This document shows, in pieces, positions 34,455 through 43,233 of a stretch of DNA of 64,000 bases. Both the position numbers and the translations under genes were made by a program. Each line of letters opens with the position of its first letter. Within the stretch, counting starts at the first letter, position 1. The stretch comes from Rhizohabitans arisaemae (lineage in GTDB: Bacteria > Actinomycetota > Actinomycetes > Streptosporangiales > Streptosporangiaceae): positions 48,598 to 112,597 of the forward strand of contig NZ_BLRH01000005.1 of assembly GCF_025996515.1 (NCBI RefSeq), given 5' to 3'. Under the pieces are notes generated by a model. The model searched no databases. It had not been told where the DNA came from and was given only the letters and a program-made list of their open reading frames with translations.

Positions 34455-35093
34455 ATGAAGGGACGACCCGCCGCGGGGGGCGGACGCTGGATCGAGGTGG
34501 CGCCCGAGCGCGTCGAGCGGTGGATCGAGGGGTTCGCGGCGCGGCACGGGCAGGGTGGTCCGGTGGAGACCGAGGTCACCCCCGAGACGGTGCGGCTGCG
34601 CGGCGCCGACGGGGCCGTGGCCGAGCTTCACGTGCCCTTCCCTCCGCTTGAGGGGACCCTGGCCGAGCACGCGGCGCGGGAGCGGCGGGTCGGTGTTCTG
34701 CTGGTCCGGCTCGGCGGCTACGCCTCCGGGGTGTTCCACGGCACCCGCCTGATCGCCTCCAAGGTCGGCTCACGGCAGGTCCACGGCCGCAGCGCGGCCG
34801 GGGGGTGGTCCCAGCAGCGGTTCGCCCGGCGCCGGGAGAACCAGGCCGCCACGGCCCTCGGCGAGGCGGCGGACGTCGCCGCGCGCGTGCTCGGCCCCGC
34901 GGTGCCGGAGCTGGACGCCGTGATCCTGGGGGGTGACCGCAAGGCCGTCGACACGCTCCGGGGAGACCCCCGGCTCACCCCGGTGTTCGCCCTCGCCGCC
35001 GAGCCCTTCCTCGCCGTCCCCGACCCCCGCCTGGCGGTCCTGGAGGGCACTCCCCGGCTGTTCCGCGCGGTCCGCGTACGCATCGTGGAGTAG
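34455..35093 (+). CDS. acVLRF1-family peptidyl-tRNA hydrolase (Vms1/release-factor-like)
   Basis: A 212-residue protein of the actinobacterial Vms1-like release factor 1 family. The diagnostic core GSRQVHGRSAAGGWSQQRF followed by ARRRENQ (about 109-135) corresponds to the VLRF1 active-site region, where the family places a catalytic glutamine; LDAVILGGDRKAVDTL is the second fold landmark. Eukaryotic Vms1/ANKZF1 releases nascent chains from stalled 60S ribosomes, and bacterial members are proposed to cleave peptidyl-tRNA in rescue. The ATG at 34455 lies 8 nt after a TACCCT hexamer, so the mRNA is likely leaderless. An ABC-F ATPase follows. Confidence 0.87.
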   Translation: MKGRPAAGGGRWIEVAPERVERWIEGFAARHGQGGPVETEVTPETVRLRGADGAVAELHVPFPPLEGTLAEHAARERRVGVLLVRLGGYASGVFHGTRLIASKVGSRQVHGRSAAGGWSQQRFARRRENQAATALGEAADVAARVLGPAVPELDAVILGGDRKAVDTLRGDPRLTPVFALAAEPFLAVPDPRLAVLEGTPRLFRAVRVRIVE

Positions 35094-35144
35094 CGGGACG
35101 GGTGCCATGCGGAGCGGACTCAACCGGCAGGGTTTGCGAGCGCG

Positions 35145-35236
35145 TAGACTGATCGGCATGTCCGCTCCTGTCGATTGATCGACTCTCGCCCCGGTCCCTT
35201 TCGTCGATTTTCGCTGCCCAGGAGCGTTTCCCTCCC
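35145..35236 (+). promoter_or_regulatory. promoter, leader peptide and alternative pairing upstream of ABC-F gene
   Basis: TAGACT (35145-35150) is a -10-like hexamer ending 7 nt before an ATG at 35158, so the transcript could begin directly on a seven-codon reading frame, MSAPVD-stop (35158-35178). Its end contains GTCGAT (35170-35175), followed by ATCGAC (35178-35183). ATCGAC could pair with this GTCGAT or with another copy near 35204-35209 in TTTCGTCGATTTT. The layout suggests ribosome-dependent attenuation, as known for several antibiotic-induced ABC-F genes. Inference. Confidence 0.5.
35158..35178 (+). CDS. putative leader peptide MSAPVD
   Basis: Six codons plus TGA beginning just after a -10-like element; too short for ordinary gene finding. 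Its last codon and stop overlap an inverted repeat (GTCGAT/ATCGAC), as expected of a regulatory uORF. No direct evidence of translation. Confidence 0.4.
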   Translation: MSAPVD

Positions 35237-36835
35237 ATGATTATCGCAACCAGTCTCGAACTCCGCGCCGGTTCCCGCCTGCTCATCGAGGGCGCCGGCT
35301 TCCGGGTCAACCCCGGAGACAAGATCGGGCTCGTCGGCCGAAACGGCGCGGGCAAGACCACGCTGTGCAAGGTCCTCGCGGGTGAGGGGCAGCCCGCCGC
35401 GGGCGCGGTGACGCGCAGCGGCAACGTCGGCTACCTGCCGCAGGATCCCCGGACCGGGGACCTTGAGGTGCTCGCCCGGGACCGGATCCTGGCCGCCCGC
35501 GGGCTCGACGAGGTCCTGCGGGAACTGCGCACGGCGGAGCTCGGCATGGCCTCCGACGACGAGCGCCGCCGCGACCGGGCCGTCCGCGCCTACGGGCGGC
35601 TGGAGGACCGGCTGCACGTCCTGGGCGGGTATGCGGCCGAAGCCGAGGCCGCCTCGATCGCCTCCAGTCTCGGCCTGCCCGACCGGGTGCTCCAGCAGCC
35701 GATCGGCACCCTCTCGGGGGGGCAGCGGCGCCGGGTCGAGCTGGCCCGGATCCTGTTCAGCCAGGCGGAGACTCTCCTGCTTGACGAGCCCACAAACCAC
35801 CTGGATGCGGACTCCATCTCGTGGCTCCGTGAATTTTTAAAGTCTCATCAAGGTGGCTTGGTCATCATCAGCCACGATGTTGGCCTTCTTGACGCGACGG
35901 TCAACCGGGTGCTCCACCTCGACGCGAACCGCTGTGTCATCGACACGTACAACGTCGGCTGGAAGACCTATCTGAGCCAGCGGGAGACGGACGAGAAGCG
36001 GCGGAAGCGGGAGCGGGCCAACGCCGAGCGACAGGCGTCGGCGCTGCTTTCTCAGGCGGATCGGATGCGGGCCAAGGCCACCAAGGCCAAGGCGGCCCAG
36101 GACATGGAGCGGCGCGCCAAGCGCCTGCTTGGCGGCGTGAGCGAGGAACGCCGCTCCGACAAGGTGGCCAAGTTGCGTTTCCCGCAGCCCGCACCGTGCG
36201 GACGTACCCCGCTGACGGCGACGGAGCTCTCCAAGTCCTACGGCTCCCTGGAGGTCTTCACGGACGTGAACATGGCCGTGGACCGGGGGAGCCGGGTGGT
36301 GATCCTCGGGCTGAACGGCGCGGGCAAGACGACCCTGCTCCGCCTGCTGGGGGATGTGGAGAAGCCCGACACCGGCGAGGTGGTGCCGGGCCACGGCCTC
36401 CGCCTCGGCTACTACGCCCAGGAGCACGAGTCCCTGGACCCCGAGCGCACCGTCCTGGAGAACATGCGCTCGGCCGGGGCCGAGCTGACCGACGGGGACC
36501 TCCGCAGCGTCCTGGGGTCCTTCCTGTTCTCCGGCGACGACGTGGACAAACCCGCCGGGGTCCTGTCCGGCGGGGAGAAAACCCGGCTGGCACTGGCGAC
36601 CCTGGTCCTGTCCGCGGCCAACGTCCTTCTGCTCGACGAACCCACGAACAACCTCGACCCGGTCAGCCGGGAGCAAGTGTTAAATGCACTTAGGTCCTAT
36701 TCTGGGGCAATTGTCCTCGTAACGCATGATGAGGGTGCTGTGGAGGCTCTCCAACCGGATAGAGTGATCTTGCTTCCTGACGGTATAGAGGATTCATGGA
36801 GTGATGATTTTTCCGATCTCGTCGCTCTTGCCTGA
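35237..36835 (+). CDS. ABC-F family ATPase (duplicated ABC domains)
   Basis: A 532-residue soluble protein with two ATPase domains and no membrane segment. Domain 1 has GRNGAGKTT near 34-42, LSGGQRRRVELA and LLLDEPTNHLD. Domain 2 has GLNGAGKTT near 354-362, LSGGEKTRLALA and LLLDEPTNNLD. The linker of about 80 residues is rich in Lys/Arg (RKRERANAERQASALL, KATKAKAAQDMERRAKR), matching the P-site tRNA interaction motif. ABC-F proteins act on the ribosome in translation control or antibiotic protection. ATG at 35237. The acVLRF1 gene upstream supports a ribosome-associated role. Confidence 0.92.
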   Translation: MIIATSLELRAGSRLLIEGAGFRVNPGDKIGLVGRNGAGKTTLCKVLAGEGQPAAGAVTRSGNVGYLPQDPRTGDLEVLARDRILAARGLDEVLRELRTAELGMASDDERRRDRAVRAYGRLEDRLHVLGGYAAEAEAASIASSLGLPDRVLQQPIGTLSGGQRRRVELARILFSQAETLLLDEPTNHLDADSISWLREFLKSHQGGLVIISHDVGLLDATVNRVLHLDANRCVIDTYNVGWKTYLSQRETDEKRRKRERANAERQASALLSQADRMRAKATKAKAAQDMERRAKRLLGGVSEERRSDKVAKLRFPQPAPCGRTPLTATELSKSYGSLEVFTDVNMAVDRGSRVVILGLNGAGKTTLLRLLGDVEKPDTGEVVPGHGLRLGYYAQEHESLDPERTVLENMRSAGAELTDGDLRSVLGSFLFSGDDVDKPAGVLSGGEKTRLALATLVLSAANVLLLDEPTNNLDPVSREQVLNALRSYSGAIVLVTHDEGAVEALQPDRVILLPDGIEDSWSDDFSDLVALA

Positions 36836-36948
36836 TCTTTTTTTGACGGGTACGGATCTTTTCCCGTGCAGTAGGTAGCCGATCCGGCTGGAATGACTGA
36901 TCATGGCGTGGGTAACGCTGCGGAAGACTGGCATTACAGGAGGTACTT

Positions 36949-37164
36949 GTGGCCGAGACTCTGAAGAAGGGCACCCGGGTGACCGGGGCCGACCGCGACA
37001 AGCTCGCCGCGGAGCTCAAGAAGCGCTACACGGCGGGCGAGAGCATCCGTGCTCTGGCCGCCGCGACAGGTCGTTCGTACGGGTTCATCCACCGGATCCT
37101 CAGCGAGTCCGGGGTGACTCTGCGGGGTCGCGGGGGTGCGACTCGCGGCAAGACCAAGCGCTAA
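36949..37164 (+). CDS. small helix-turn-helix protein
   Basis: A 71-residue basic protein of a conserved actinobacterial family. The HTH is clear: AELKKRYTAGESIRALAAATG then RSYGFIHRILSESGV, resembling resolvase/Hin-type DNA-binding helices. The tail GRGGATRGKTKR is rich in Gly, Lys and Arg. The GTG at 36949 is preceded by AGGAGG. Probably a small DNA-binding protein; target unknown. It often lies downstream of an ABC-F gene in related genomes. Confidence 0.85.
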   Translation: MAETLKKGTRVTGADRDKLAAELKKRYTAGESIRALAAATGRSYGFIHRILSESGVTLRGRGGATRGKTKR

Positions 37165-37287
37165 CAGTCGGAAAAGTGCAAACGCAGCCGTCCGTCCTGC
37201 GTCGTCGCGTTCGAAGGCTGACTGCGGTGGGGTCAGAGGCTGAAGCCGCCGGGTTCGAACGCGACGGCAGGCGAGCAGGAGAGAGCG

Positions 37288-38115
37288 ATGGCGGACACAA
37301 TTGGGGGGAGCCGGGGGACCGTCTCGGCGACGGAGTTCGCGGAGGCAGGTCTCCATCTCGACGTGGGGGGCGGGCTGGCGACGATCACGCTGAACCGGCC
37401 GGAGCGGCGCAACGCCATGACGTTCGCCACCTGGTCGGCTCTGGCCGAGATCGGAGCCGGTCTGCCGCCGGATGTTCGCGTGGTCGTGCTGCGGGGGGCC
37501 GGTCCGTCGTTCTCCGCGGGTGTCGATTTGCGGATGTTCCAGCCTGAGGGCGTGCCCGGTCAGGGCTCGTTCCCGGCGCTGGCGCGTCTGGACGACGCGG
37601 AGTTCGACCAGATGATCGCAGCCGCGCAGGAGGGGTTCACGTGGCTGCGCCGACCGGACGTCGTCTCGGTCGCCGCCGTCCAGGGGCATGCGATCGGCGC
37701 GGGATTCCAGCTCGCGCTCGCCTGCGATCTCCGGGTGCTGGCGGCGGACGCCAGGCTCTGCATGAAGGAGCCGACGCTCGGTCTGGTGCCGGATCTCACC
37801 GGGACCAAGCCGCTCGTCGACGCCGTGGGGTACGCCAGGGCGCTGGAGATCTGCCTGACCGGCCGCGTGGTGGGCGCCGAGGAGGCCCGTGAGCTGGGCC
37901 TGGCCGAGCTGGTGGTGCCGGGGGACGGGCTCACCGAGGCGGTGCGGGACCTGTGCGCCGCGCTCCTGGCCACGGACCGGGACACCGCGACCGCGACCAA
38001 GCGGTTGCTTCAAGGCGCCGCGGGACGTACCTTGACGGAGCAGGCCGCCTGTGAGCGGCGTGAACAGGTCGCCCGGATGAAGGCGCTGTTCGGCGCGGGA
38101 CGACCAGGTGCGTGA
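37288..38115 (+). CDS. enoyl-CoA hydratase/isomerase family protein
   Basis: A 275-residue crotonase-fold enzyme. Oxyanion-hole segments are GAGPSFSAGVDLRMF (about 71-85) and VQGHAIGAGFQLALACD (about 131-147), and MKEPTLGLVPD supplies the conserved acidic position. Expected to hydrate or isomerise acyl-CoA in the cytosol. The ATG at 37288 has GGAGAGAG upstream. It stands alone, so the particular acyl-CoA cannot be assigned. Confidence 0.92.
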   Translation: MADTIGGSRGTVSATEFAEAGLHLDVGGGLATITLNRPERRNAMTFATWSALAEIGAGLPPDVRVVVLRGAGPSFSAGVDLRMFQPEGVPGQGSFPALARLDDAEFDQMIAAAQEGFTWLRRPDVVSVAAVQGHAIGAGFQLALACDLRVLAADARLCMKEPTLGLVPDLTGTKPLVDAVGYARALEICLTGRVVGAEEARELGLAELVVPGDGLTEAVRDLCAALLATDRDTATATKRLLQGAAGRTLTEQAACERREQVARMKALFGAGRPGA

Positions 38116-38366
38116 CCGGTCCGCAGACGTGATCTCGGGCCTGGTGGGTCTTCGCCTGCTGTCGTACTGTGGGGCTACTCGCGCGTAGCGGCGACGGGTG
38201 GGGGGATTTCCGCAGTTTCCGGCGGAGAAGGCCCGATCCGAGGATGGCCGCGCGGAGAACTCGGGAGACGCCCGAGGACACGTCGGTCACGATGTTCGCT
38301 TTCGGCGGAGTCCACCGCCGGAATCTTCGGGATATCTCCGCCGCTGCTTCGAAGCGAGGAGGTTCC

Positions 38367-40277
38367 ATGATGGATTCCGGTCGCGGCTACGGCCCTTCGC
38401 CCATGCGCTCGTTCAGCCGGGACAGCTCGGTCACCCGGCAGCGCCTGGCGCCGGGCACGGTTCGCCGGATCGCCGGATACGCCAGGCCGTACATCCGCCA
38501 GATGGTGGTGTTTCTCATCCTGGTGGTGGCGAGCGCCTTCGTGATGATCGCCAACCCCCTGCTCCTGAAAGCCGTGATCGACAACGGCATCCTGCCCAAG
38601 GACACCGGCCTCATCGTCACGCTCGCGATCGTCATCGCGGTGCTCGCCGTGGTCGACGCCGTGCTCTCCCTGGTCCAGCGGCTGTACTCGGCCCGCATCG
38701 GGGAAGGCCTCATCTACGACCTGCGGACCCAGGTCTTCGACCACGTGCAGCGGATGCCGCTGGCGTTTTTCATGCGGGCGCAGACCGGCGCGCTGGTCTC
38801 CCGGCTCAACAGCGACGTGATCGGCGCCCAGCGGGCGCTCACCTCCACGCTCGCCTCGGTCGTCTCCAACGTGGTCAGCCTGGTACTGGTGCTGATCGCG
38901 ATGATCGTCCTCTCCTGGCAGGTCACCCTGGTCGCCCTGGTCCTCCTGCCGATCTTCATCTTCCCGGCGAAGTGGGTCGGGCGGCGGATGCAGGAGGTCA
39001 CCCGGGAGCAGATGCAGCTCGGCGCCGAGATGAGCTCGGTGATGACCGAGCGGTTCAACGTCGCGGGGGCCATGCTCGTCAAGCTGTACGGCCGTCCCGG
39101 CGACGAGGCCGAGCTCTTCGACGGACGCGCCGCCCGGGTCCGGGACATCGGTGTCGTCTCCGCCATGTACGGCACGGTCTTCCGGGTCGCCCTCGGCCTG
39201 GTCGCCGCCCTGGCGATCGCCCTGGTGTACGGCGCCGGAGGTCTGCTCGTCGCGGGCGAGGCGATCGAGCTCGGCACCCTGGTCGCGCTCGCCGCGCTGC
39301 TCATGCGCCTGTACGGTCCGCTGACCAGCCTGTCCAACGTGCACGTGGACGTGATGACCGCCCTGGTCAGCTTCGACCGGGTCTTCGAGGTGATCGACCT
39401 CAAGCCGATGGTGGCCGAGAGCCCCCGGGCCAGGCCGCTGCCGGACGGGCCGGTCACGGTCGAGTTCGACGAGGTGGGTTTCGCCTACCCCTCCGCCGAG
39501 GAGGTCTCGCTCGCCTCGCTGGAGTCGACGGCCAGGCCCGACGGGGGAGCCGGGCAGCGGGTTCTGCACGGCGTCTCCTTCGAAGCCCGGCCGGGGGAGC
39601 TGGTCGCCCTGGTGGGCCCCTCGGGCGCCGGGAAGACGACGATCATCAACCTGGCCTCCCGCCTCTACGACGTGGACGGCGGCGCGGTCCGGATCAACGG
39701 CGTCGACCTCCGGGACGCCACCCTGGAGTCGCTGCACGACACGGTCGGCGTGGTGCCGCAGGACGCCCACATGTTCCATGACACGATCGCGGCCAACCTT
39801 CGCTACGCCCGTAAGGACGCCACCGACGCGGAGATCGAGCAGGCCTGCCGGGCGGCCCGGATCTGGGATCTGGTAAGTGCGCTCCCCGACGGCCTCGACA
39901 CCGTGGTCGGCGATCGCGGATACCGGTTGTCGGGCGGGGAGAAGCAGCGGCTGGCGCTGGCCAGGCTGCTGCTCAAGGCCCCGGCCGTGGTGGTGCTGGA
40001 CGAGGCCACCGCCCACCTGGACTCGGAGTCGGAGGCGGCGGTGCAGCGCGCGCTGAAGACGGCGCTGGCGGGGCGGACCTCCCTGGTCATCGCGCACCGG
40101 CTCTCCACGATCCGGGAGGCCGACCAGATTCTGGTGATCGAGGACGGGCGGGTGGCCGAGCGGGGCCGGCACGAGGAGCTGCTCACCCGGGGCGGTCTCT
40201 ACGCGGAGCTGTACCGGACCCAGTTCGAGCACCAGGCCGTGCGAGGGGACGCGCTGCAACCGGCGGGGGAGGCCTGA
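38367..40277 (+). CDS. ABC exporter, fused membrane and ATPase domains
   Basis: A 636-residue half-transporter. The membrane domain (about 40-330) has six helices starting QMVVFLILVVASAFVMI; the ATPase domain carries GPSGAGKTT, LSGGEKQRLALARLLL, VVLDEATAHLDSE and a switch His in LVIAHRLST. The protein should act as a homodimer exporting lipids, drugs or peptides. The ATG at 38367 is backed by GAGGAGG 5 nt upstream; the open frame back to 38169 has no such site. Bases 38116-38366 hold no gene. It converges with the sulfotransferase gene. Confidence 0.93.
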   Translation: MMDSGRGYGPSPMRSFSRDSSVTRQRLAPGTVRRIAGYARPYIRQMVVFLILVVASAFVMIANPLLLKAVIDNGILPKDTGLIVTLAIVIAVLAVVDAVLSLVQRLYSARIGEGLIYDLRTQVFDHVQRMPLAFFMRAQTGALVSRLNSDVIGAQRALTSTLASVVSNVVSLVLVLIAMIVLSWQVTLVALVLLPIFIFPAKWVGRRMQEVTREQMQLGAEMSSVMTERFNVAGAMLVKLYGRPGDEAELFDGRAARVRDIGVVSAMYGTVFRVALGLVAALAIALVYGAGGLLVAGEAIELGTLVALAALLMRLYGPLTSLSNVHVDVMTALVSFDRVFEVIDLKPMVAESPRARPLPDGPVTVEFDEVGFAYPSAEEVSLASLESTARPDGGAGQRVLHGVSFEARPGELVALVGPSGAGKTTIINLASRLYDVDGGAVRINGVDLRDATLESLHDTVGVVPQDAHMFHDTIAANLRYARKDATDAEIEQACRAARIWDLVSALPDGLDTVVGDRGYRLSGGEKQRLALARLLLKAPAVVVLDEATAHLDSESEAAVQRALKTALAGRTSLVIAHRLSTIREADQILVIEDGRVAERGRHEELLTRGGLYAELYRTQFEHQAVRGDALQPAGEA

Positions 40278-40305
40278 CCGCGGCGCCGCGGGCGATCGCG
40301 GTCAG
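40274..40305. terminator. bidirectional hairpin containing both stop codons
   Basis: CTGACCGCG (40274-40282) and CGCGGTCAG (40297-40305) are perfectly complementary. The TGA of the ABC exporter lies in the left arm and the TGA of the convergent sulfotransferase in the right arm, so one hairpin serves as the 3' end of both genes. Confidence 0.6.
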
Positions 40306-41234
40306 TTGATGTACCCGAGCCGCAGGAGCTCGGATTGGGCGATCTTCTCGATGAGCGCGGCGTCGTCCGGCCGGAGCCGGGTGCGCCAGGCGCCGGTGAC
40401 CGGCCCGCCGGCCACCGCGCTGCCGCTCGCGCCGAGGGTGGTGGTGGCGCCGATCGCCCCGTGCAGGGCCACCAGGGAGACCCGGGCCTCCAGGAAGCGG
40501 GAGACCGACTCGATCACCGGGTTGGGCTGGGTGATGAGGTCCTCGTAGCGGACGGTGAGGAGCTGGTCGGCCGGGAGTTCGGCGCGGAGCCGAGCCGAGA
40601 TCCGTACGGCGTTGCGCCAGCGCAGCGCGCACTTGCCGGCCGTGGGCAGCGACGACCACTTCTCCCGGTGCTCGGCCTTGTTGATGCCGAGGAACGGGTT
40701 GGGGAACTCGGTGCCCTCGGCGAGCAGCGCCGGTTTGAACCAGGCGAGGCACGCCGGGTCGGCGAGCATGTCCGCGGCCACGTCCCGGCCGTCCCGGATC
40801 AATTGGATCAGCCGCGCGTCGGGGAACGCCTCGAGCAGGACCCGGGCGCTGTACAGCAGATCCGGGCTGGCGTCGCCGAACCGCGAGATCCCGCCGCTGG
40901 TCACGCAGGCCCCTTGGGTGGTGAGGCCTCCGGCGTCCCGGCAGAGCGCCGGGCAGTCCTGGCATCCGCCCGGGGTCAGCTGCCAGGACTCGGCGAGCGC
41001 GTCCCGCAGCACCCGGGTGGCGCCGGTGCCCTTTCCGTTCGGGATCGAGGGGCGCCGGGCGAAGGCGTAGACGACCCGGGCGACGCTGGGTCTGCCGACC
41101 GTGAGGTGGAAGCCGAAGGACCGTTTCAGGGCACGCGCCAGCAGGTCCGCGCCGGAGTGCGGGGCGCCGAGGACGAACACCGGCCGGCGGACCTTGATCC
41201 CGTTGACCACCAGGATGTGGGGAGTAGGTCTCAT
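40302..41234 (-). CDS. sulfotransferase family protein
   Basis: A 310-residue PAPS-type sulfotransferase. The 5'-phosphosulfate loop is VFVLGAPHSGADLLARAL (about 19-36), and the 3'-phosphate motif is ARLIQLIRDGRDVAAD (about 139-154); LLTVRYEDLI is also typical. An unusual cysteine cluster lies in the middle (CQDCPALC then GACVTSGG, near 91-110), possibly disulfides or a metal site. The acceptor is unknown. ATG at 41234 without a clear Shine-Dalgarno sequence. It follows the GH15 gene on the same strand after 162 bases. Confidence 0.87.
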   Translation of the reverse strand: MRPTPHILVVNGIKVRRPVFVLGAPHSGADLLARALKRSFGFHLTVGRPSVARVVYAFARRPSIPNGKGTGATRVLRDALAESWQLTPGGCQDCPALCRDAGGLTTQGACVTSGGISRFGDASPDLLYSARVLLEAFPDARLIQLIRDGRDVAADMLADPACLAWFKPALLAEGTEFPNPFLGINKAEHREKWSSLPTAGKCALRWRNAVRISARLRAELPADQLLTVRYEDLITQPNPVIESVSRFLEARVSLVALHGAIGATTTLGASGSAVAGGPVTGAWRTRLRPDDAALIEKIAQSELLRLGYIN

Positions 41235-41396
41235 AAGCGAACACAGTCTGACACCGTTTGCGAGTGGAGACGGAGCGGCCGCGCCAGCGGAGTGCCTGAT
41301 CAGCCGTGGGCGTCCGGATTGATATCGAATCGTGCCTCCTGACCGGGCCTCCCCGCGATCCGAGGGCGCCTTGTGTCAAGCGCCCCTGGAGGCGGG

Positions 41397-43211
41397 TCAG
41401 CCGGTGGCCAGGTCGACGGTTCCCGGGCCGGAGAGCGCACACGCCGTGTGGATCAGGGGAACGTGGCTGAACGCCTGCGGGAAGTTGCCGACCAGGCGCC
41501 GCAGGCGCGGGTCGTACTCCTCGGCGAGCAGGCCGACGTCGTTGCGGAGTCCCAGGAGGTGTTCGAACAGCTCGACGGCCTCCTCCCGCCGGTTCAGCAG
41601 GGCGAGGGCGTCGGCGAGCCAGAAACTGCACGCCAGGAAGGCCCCCTCGGTCCCCGGGAGCCCGTCGACCCGGTTGGCGTCGGAGTCCGAGGTCGCGTAC
41701 CGCATGACGAGCCCGTCGACCGTGAGCTCTCGCCGCACCGCCTCGACCGTGCCGATCACCCGGGGGTCGGTGGGCGGGAGGAAGCCGACCTGGGGGATGA
41801 GCAGGAGGGCGGCGTCGAGCTCGGATGAGCCGTACGACTGGGTGAAGGTCCCCCGAACCGGGTCGAACCCTCGTTCGCAGACCTCGGCGTGGATCCGGTC
41901 GCGGGTCCGGCGCCAGCGCTCCAGCGGGGCGGTGTGCCCGAGGTGCCGGGCCGCGTGGAGCGCCCGGTCCAGCGCCACCCAGGCCATCACCTTGGAATGG
42001 ACGAAGTGGCGGCGTCGCCCGCGGATCTCCCAGAGGCCCTCGTCGGGCTCGGTCCACTTGGTCTCCAGGTAGTCCATGAGGCTGCGCTGGATCGCCCAGG
42101 CCCGGCGGTCGGGGGGGATCCCGGCTCTGCGCGCCAGATGGAAGGTGTTCATGACCTCCCCGTAGACGTCGATCTGGAGCTGTTTCACCGCCCCGTTCCC
42201 GATGCGCACCGGGCGGGAGTTCTCGTATCCGGGGAGCCAGTCGAGCTCCAGCTCGGTGAGGCGGCGTTCCCCCGCGACGCCGTACATGATCTGCAGGTCC
42301 TGGGGCCGCCCGGCGATCGCGCGGAGCAGCCATTCCCGCCACGCCTTCGCCTCGTCCACGAACCCGCAGCGGATCAGGGCGTCCAGGGTCATGGCCGCGT
42401 CGCGGAGCCAGCAGTAGCGGTAGTCCCAGTTGCGGACGCCGCCGATGTCCTCCGGGAGCGAGGTGGTGGGCGCGGCGACGATCCCGCCGGTGGGTTCGTA
42501 GGTGAGCGCCTTGAGCGTGATGAGGGACCGTACGACGGCGTCCCGCCACGGGCCGGTGTAGGTGCAGCGGGAGACCCACTCGTTCCACAGCAGCTCGGTC
42601 TCCTTCAGCTGCCGGAACGGGTCGATTTCGGGGGGTCGCGGTTCGTGCGAGGGGTGCCAGGTGACGACGAAGGCGAGCCGGGTGCCGGGTTCGGCGGTGA
42701 AGGCGGCGCGGTGGCACAGGTCGTGGCCGTCGAGCGGGACCGGGCTGCGCAGCCAGACCGAGTCGGGTCCGCCGATCGCCTGGATGTGGCCGTCGATCCG
42801 GCGGACCCACGGCACGATCCTGCCGTAGTCGAAGCGGAGCCGGAGCTCCATCCGCATCGGCACCCGTCCGGTGACGCCCTCCACGATCCGCACCAGGTCG
42901 GGGGCGCGGTCGCGGTGCGGCATGAAGTCGATCACCCGCACGGTGCCGGTCGGGGTGTCCCACTCGCTCTCCAGGATGAGGGTGTCACCCCGGTATCGGC
43001 GCCGGGTGGCGAGCGGGTGCCCGGCCCCGGGGTCGCCGGCGGGGCCGATCCGCCAGTGCCCGTGGGATTCGGAGCCGAGGAGGGCGGCGAAGCAGGTGGG
43101 GGAGTCGAAACGGGGTGTGCAGAGCCAGTCGATGGAGCCGTCCCTGCCGATGAGGGCGGCGGACTGCATGTCGCCGACGAGCGCGTAATCCTCAAGCCGC
43201 ATGCGGCCCAT
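41397..43211 (-). CDS. glycoside hydrolase family 15 protein (trehalase/glucoamylase-like)
   Basis: A 604-residue cytosolic enzyme without signal peptide. An N-terminal beta-sandwich (GRDGSIDWLCTPRFDSPTCF near 23-42) precedes the (alpha/alpha)6 barrel; GIVAAPTTSLPEDIGG followed by NWDYRYCWLRDAAMTLD is the family hallmark. Actinobacterial GH15 proteins of this size and leader are often intracellular trehalases, but glucoamylase activity cannot be excluded. ATG at 43211, with a second in-frame ATG at 43202. It lies 22 nt downstream of the YczE-like gene. Confidence 0.9.
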   Translation of the reverse strand: MGRMRLEDYALVGDMQSAALIGRDGSIDWLCTPRFDSPTCFAALLGSESHGHWRIGPAGDPGAGHPLATRRRYRGDTLILESEWDTPTGTVRVIDFMPHRDRAPDLVRIVEGVTGRVPMRMELRLRFDYGRIVPWVRRIDGHIQAIGGPDSVWLRSPVPLDGHDLCHRAAFTAEPGTRLAFVVTWHPSHEPRPPEIDPFRQLKETELLWNEWVSRCTYTGPWRDAVVRSLITLKALTYEPTGGIVAAPTTSLPEDIGGVRNWDYRYCWLRDAAMTLDALIRCGFVDEAKAWREWLLRAIAGRPQDLQIMYGVAGERRLTELELDWLPGYENSRPVRIGNGAVKQLQIDVYGEVMNTFHLARRAGIPPDRRAWAIQRSLMDYLETKWTEPDEGLWEIRGRRRHFVHSKVMAWVALDRALHAARHLGHTAPLERWRRTRDRIHAEVCERGFDPVRGTFTQSYGSSELDAALLLIPQVGFLPPTDPRVIGTVEAVRRELTVDGLVMRYATSDSDANRVDGLPGTEGAFLACSFWLADALALLNRREEAVELFEHLLGLRNDVGLLAEEYDPRLRRLVGNFPQAFSHVPLIHTACALSGPGTVDLATG

Positions 43212-43233
43212 CCTGCCCGCCGTCTGGCGAACC

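Noticed and set aside
35237..36835. Reading the ABC-F protein as a transporter subunit
   Set aside because: No membrane gene is adjacent, the protein has two ATPase domains with a basic linker and no transmembrane segment, so it is a translational ABC-F protein.
37241..37262. tRNA T-loop-like GGGTTCGAA
   Set aside because: No cloverleaf can be drawn around it; it is part of the leader of the enoyl-CoA hydratase gene.
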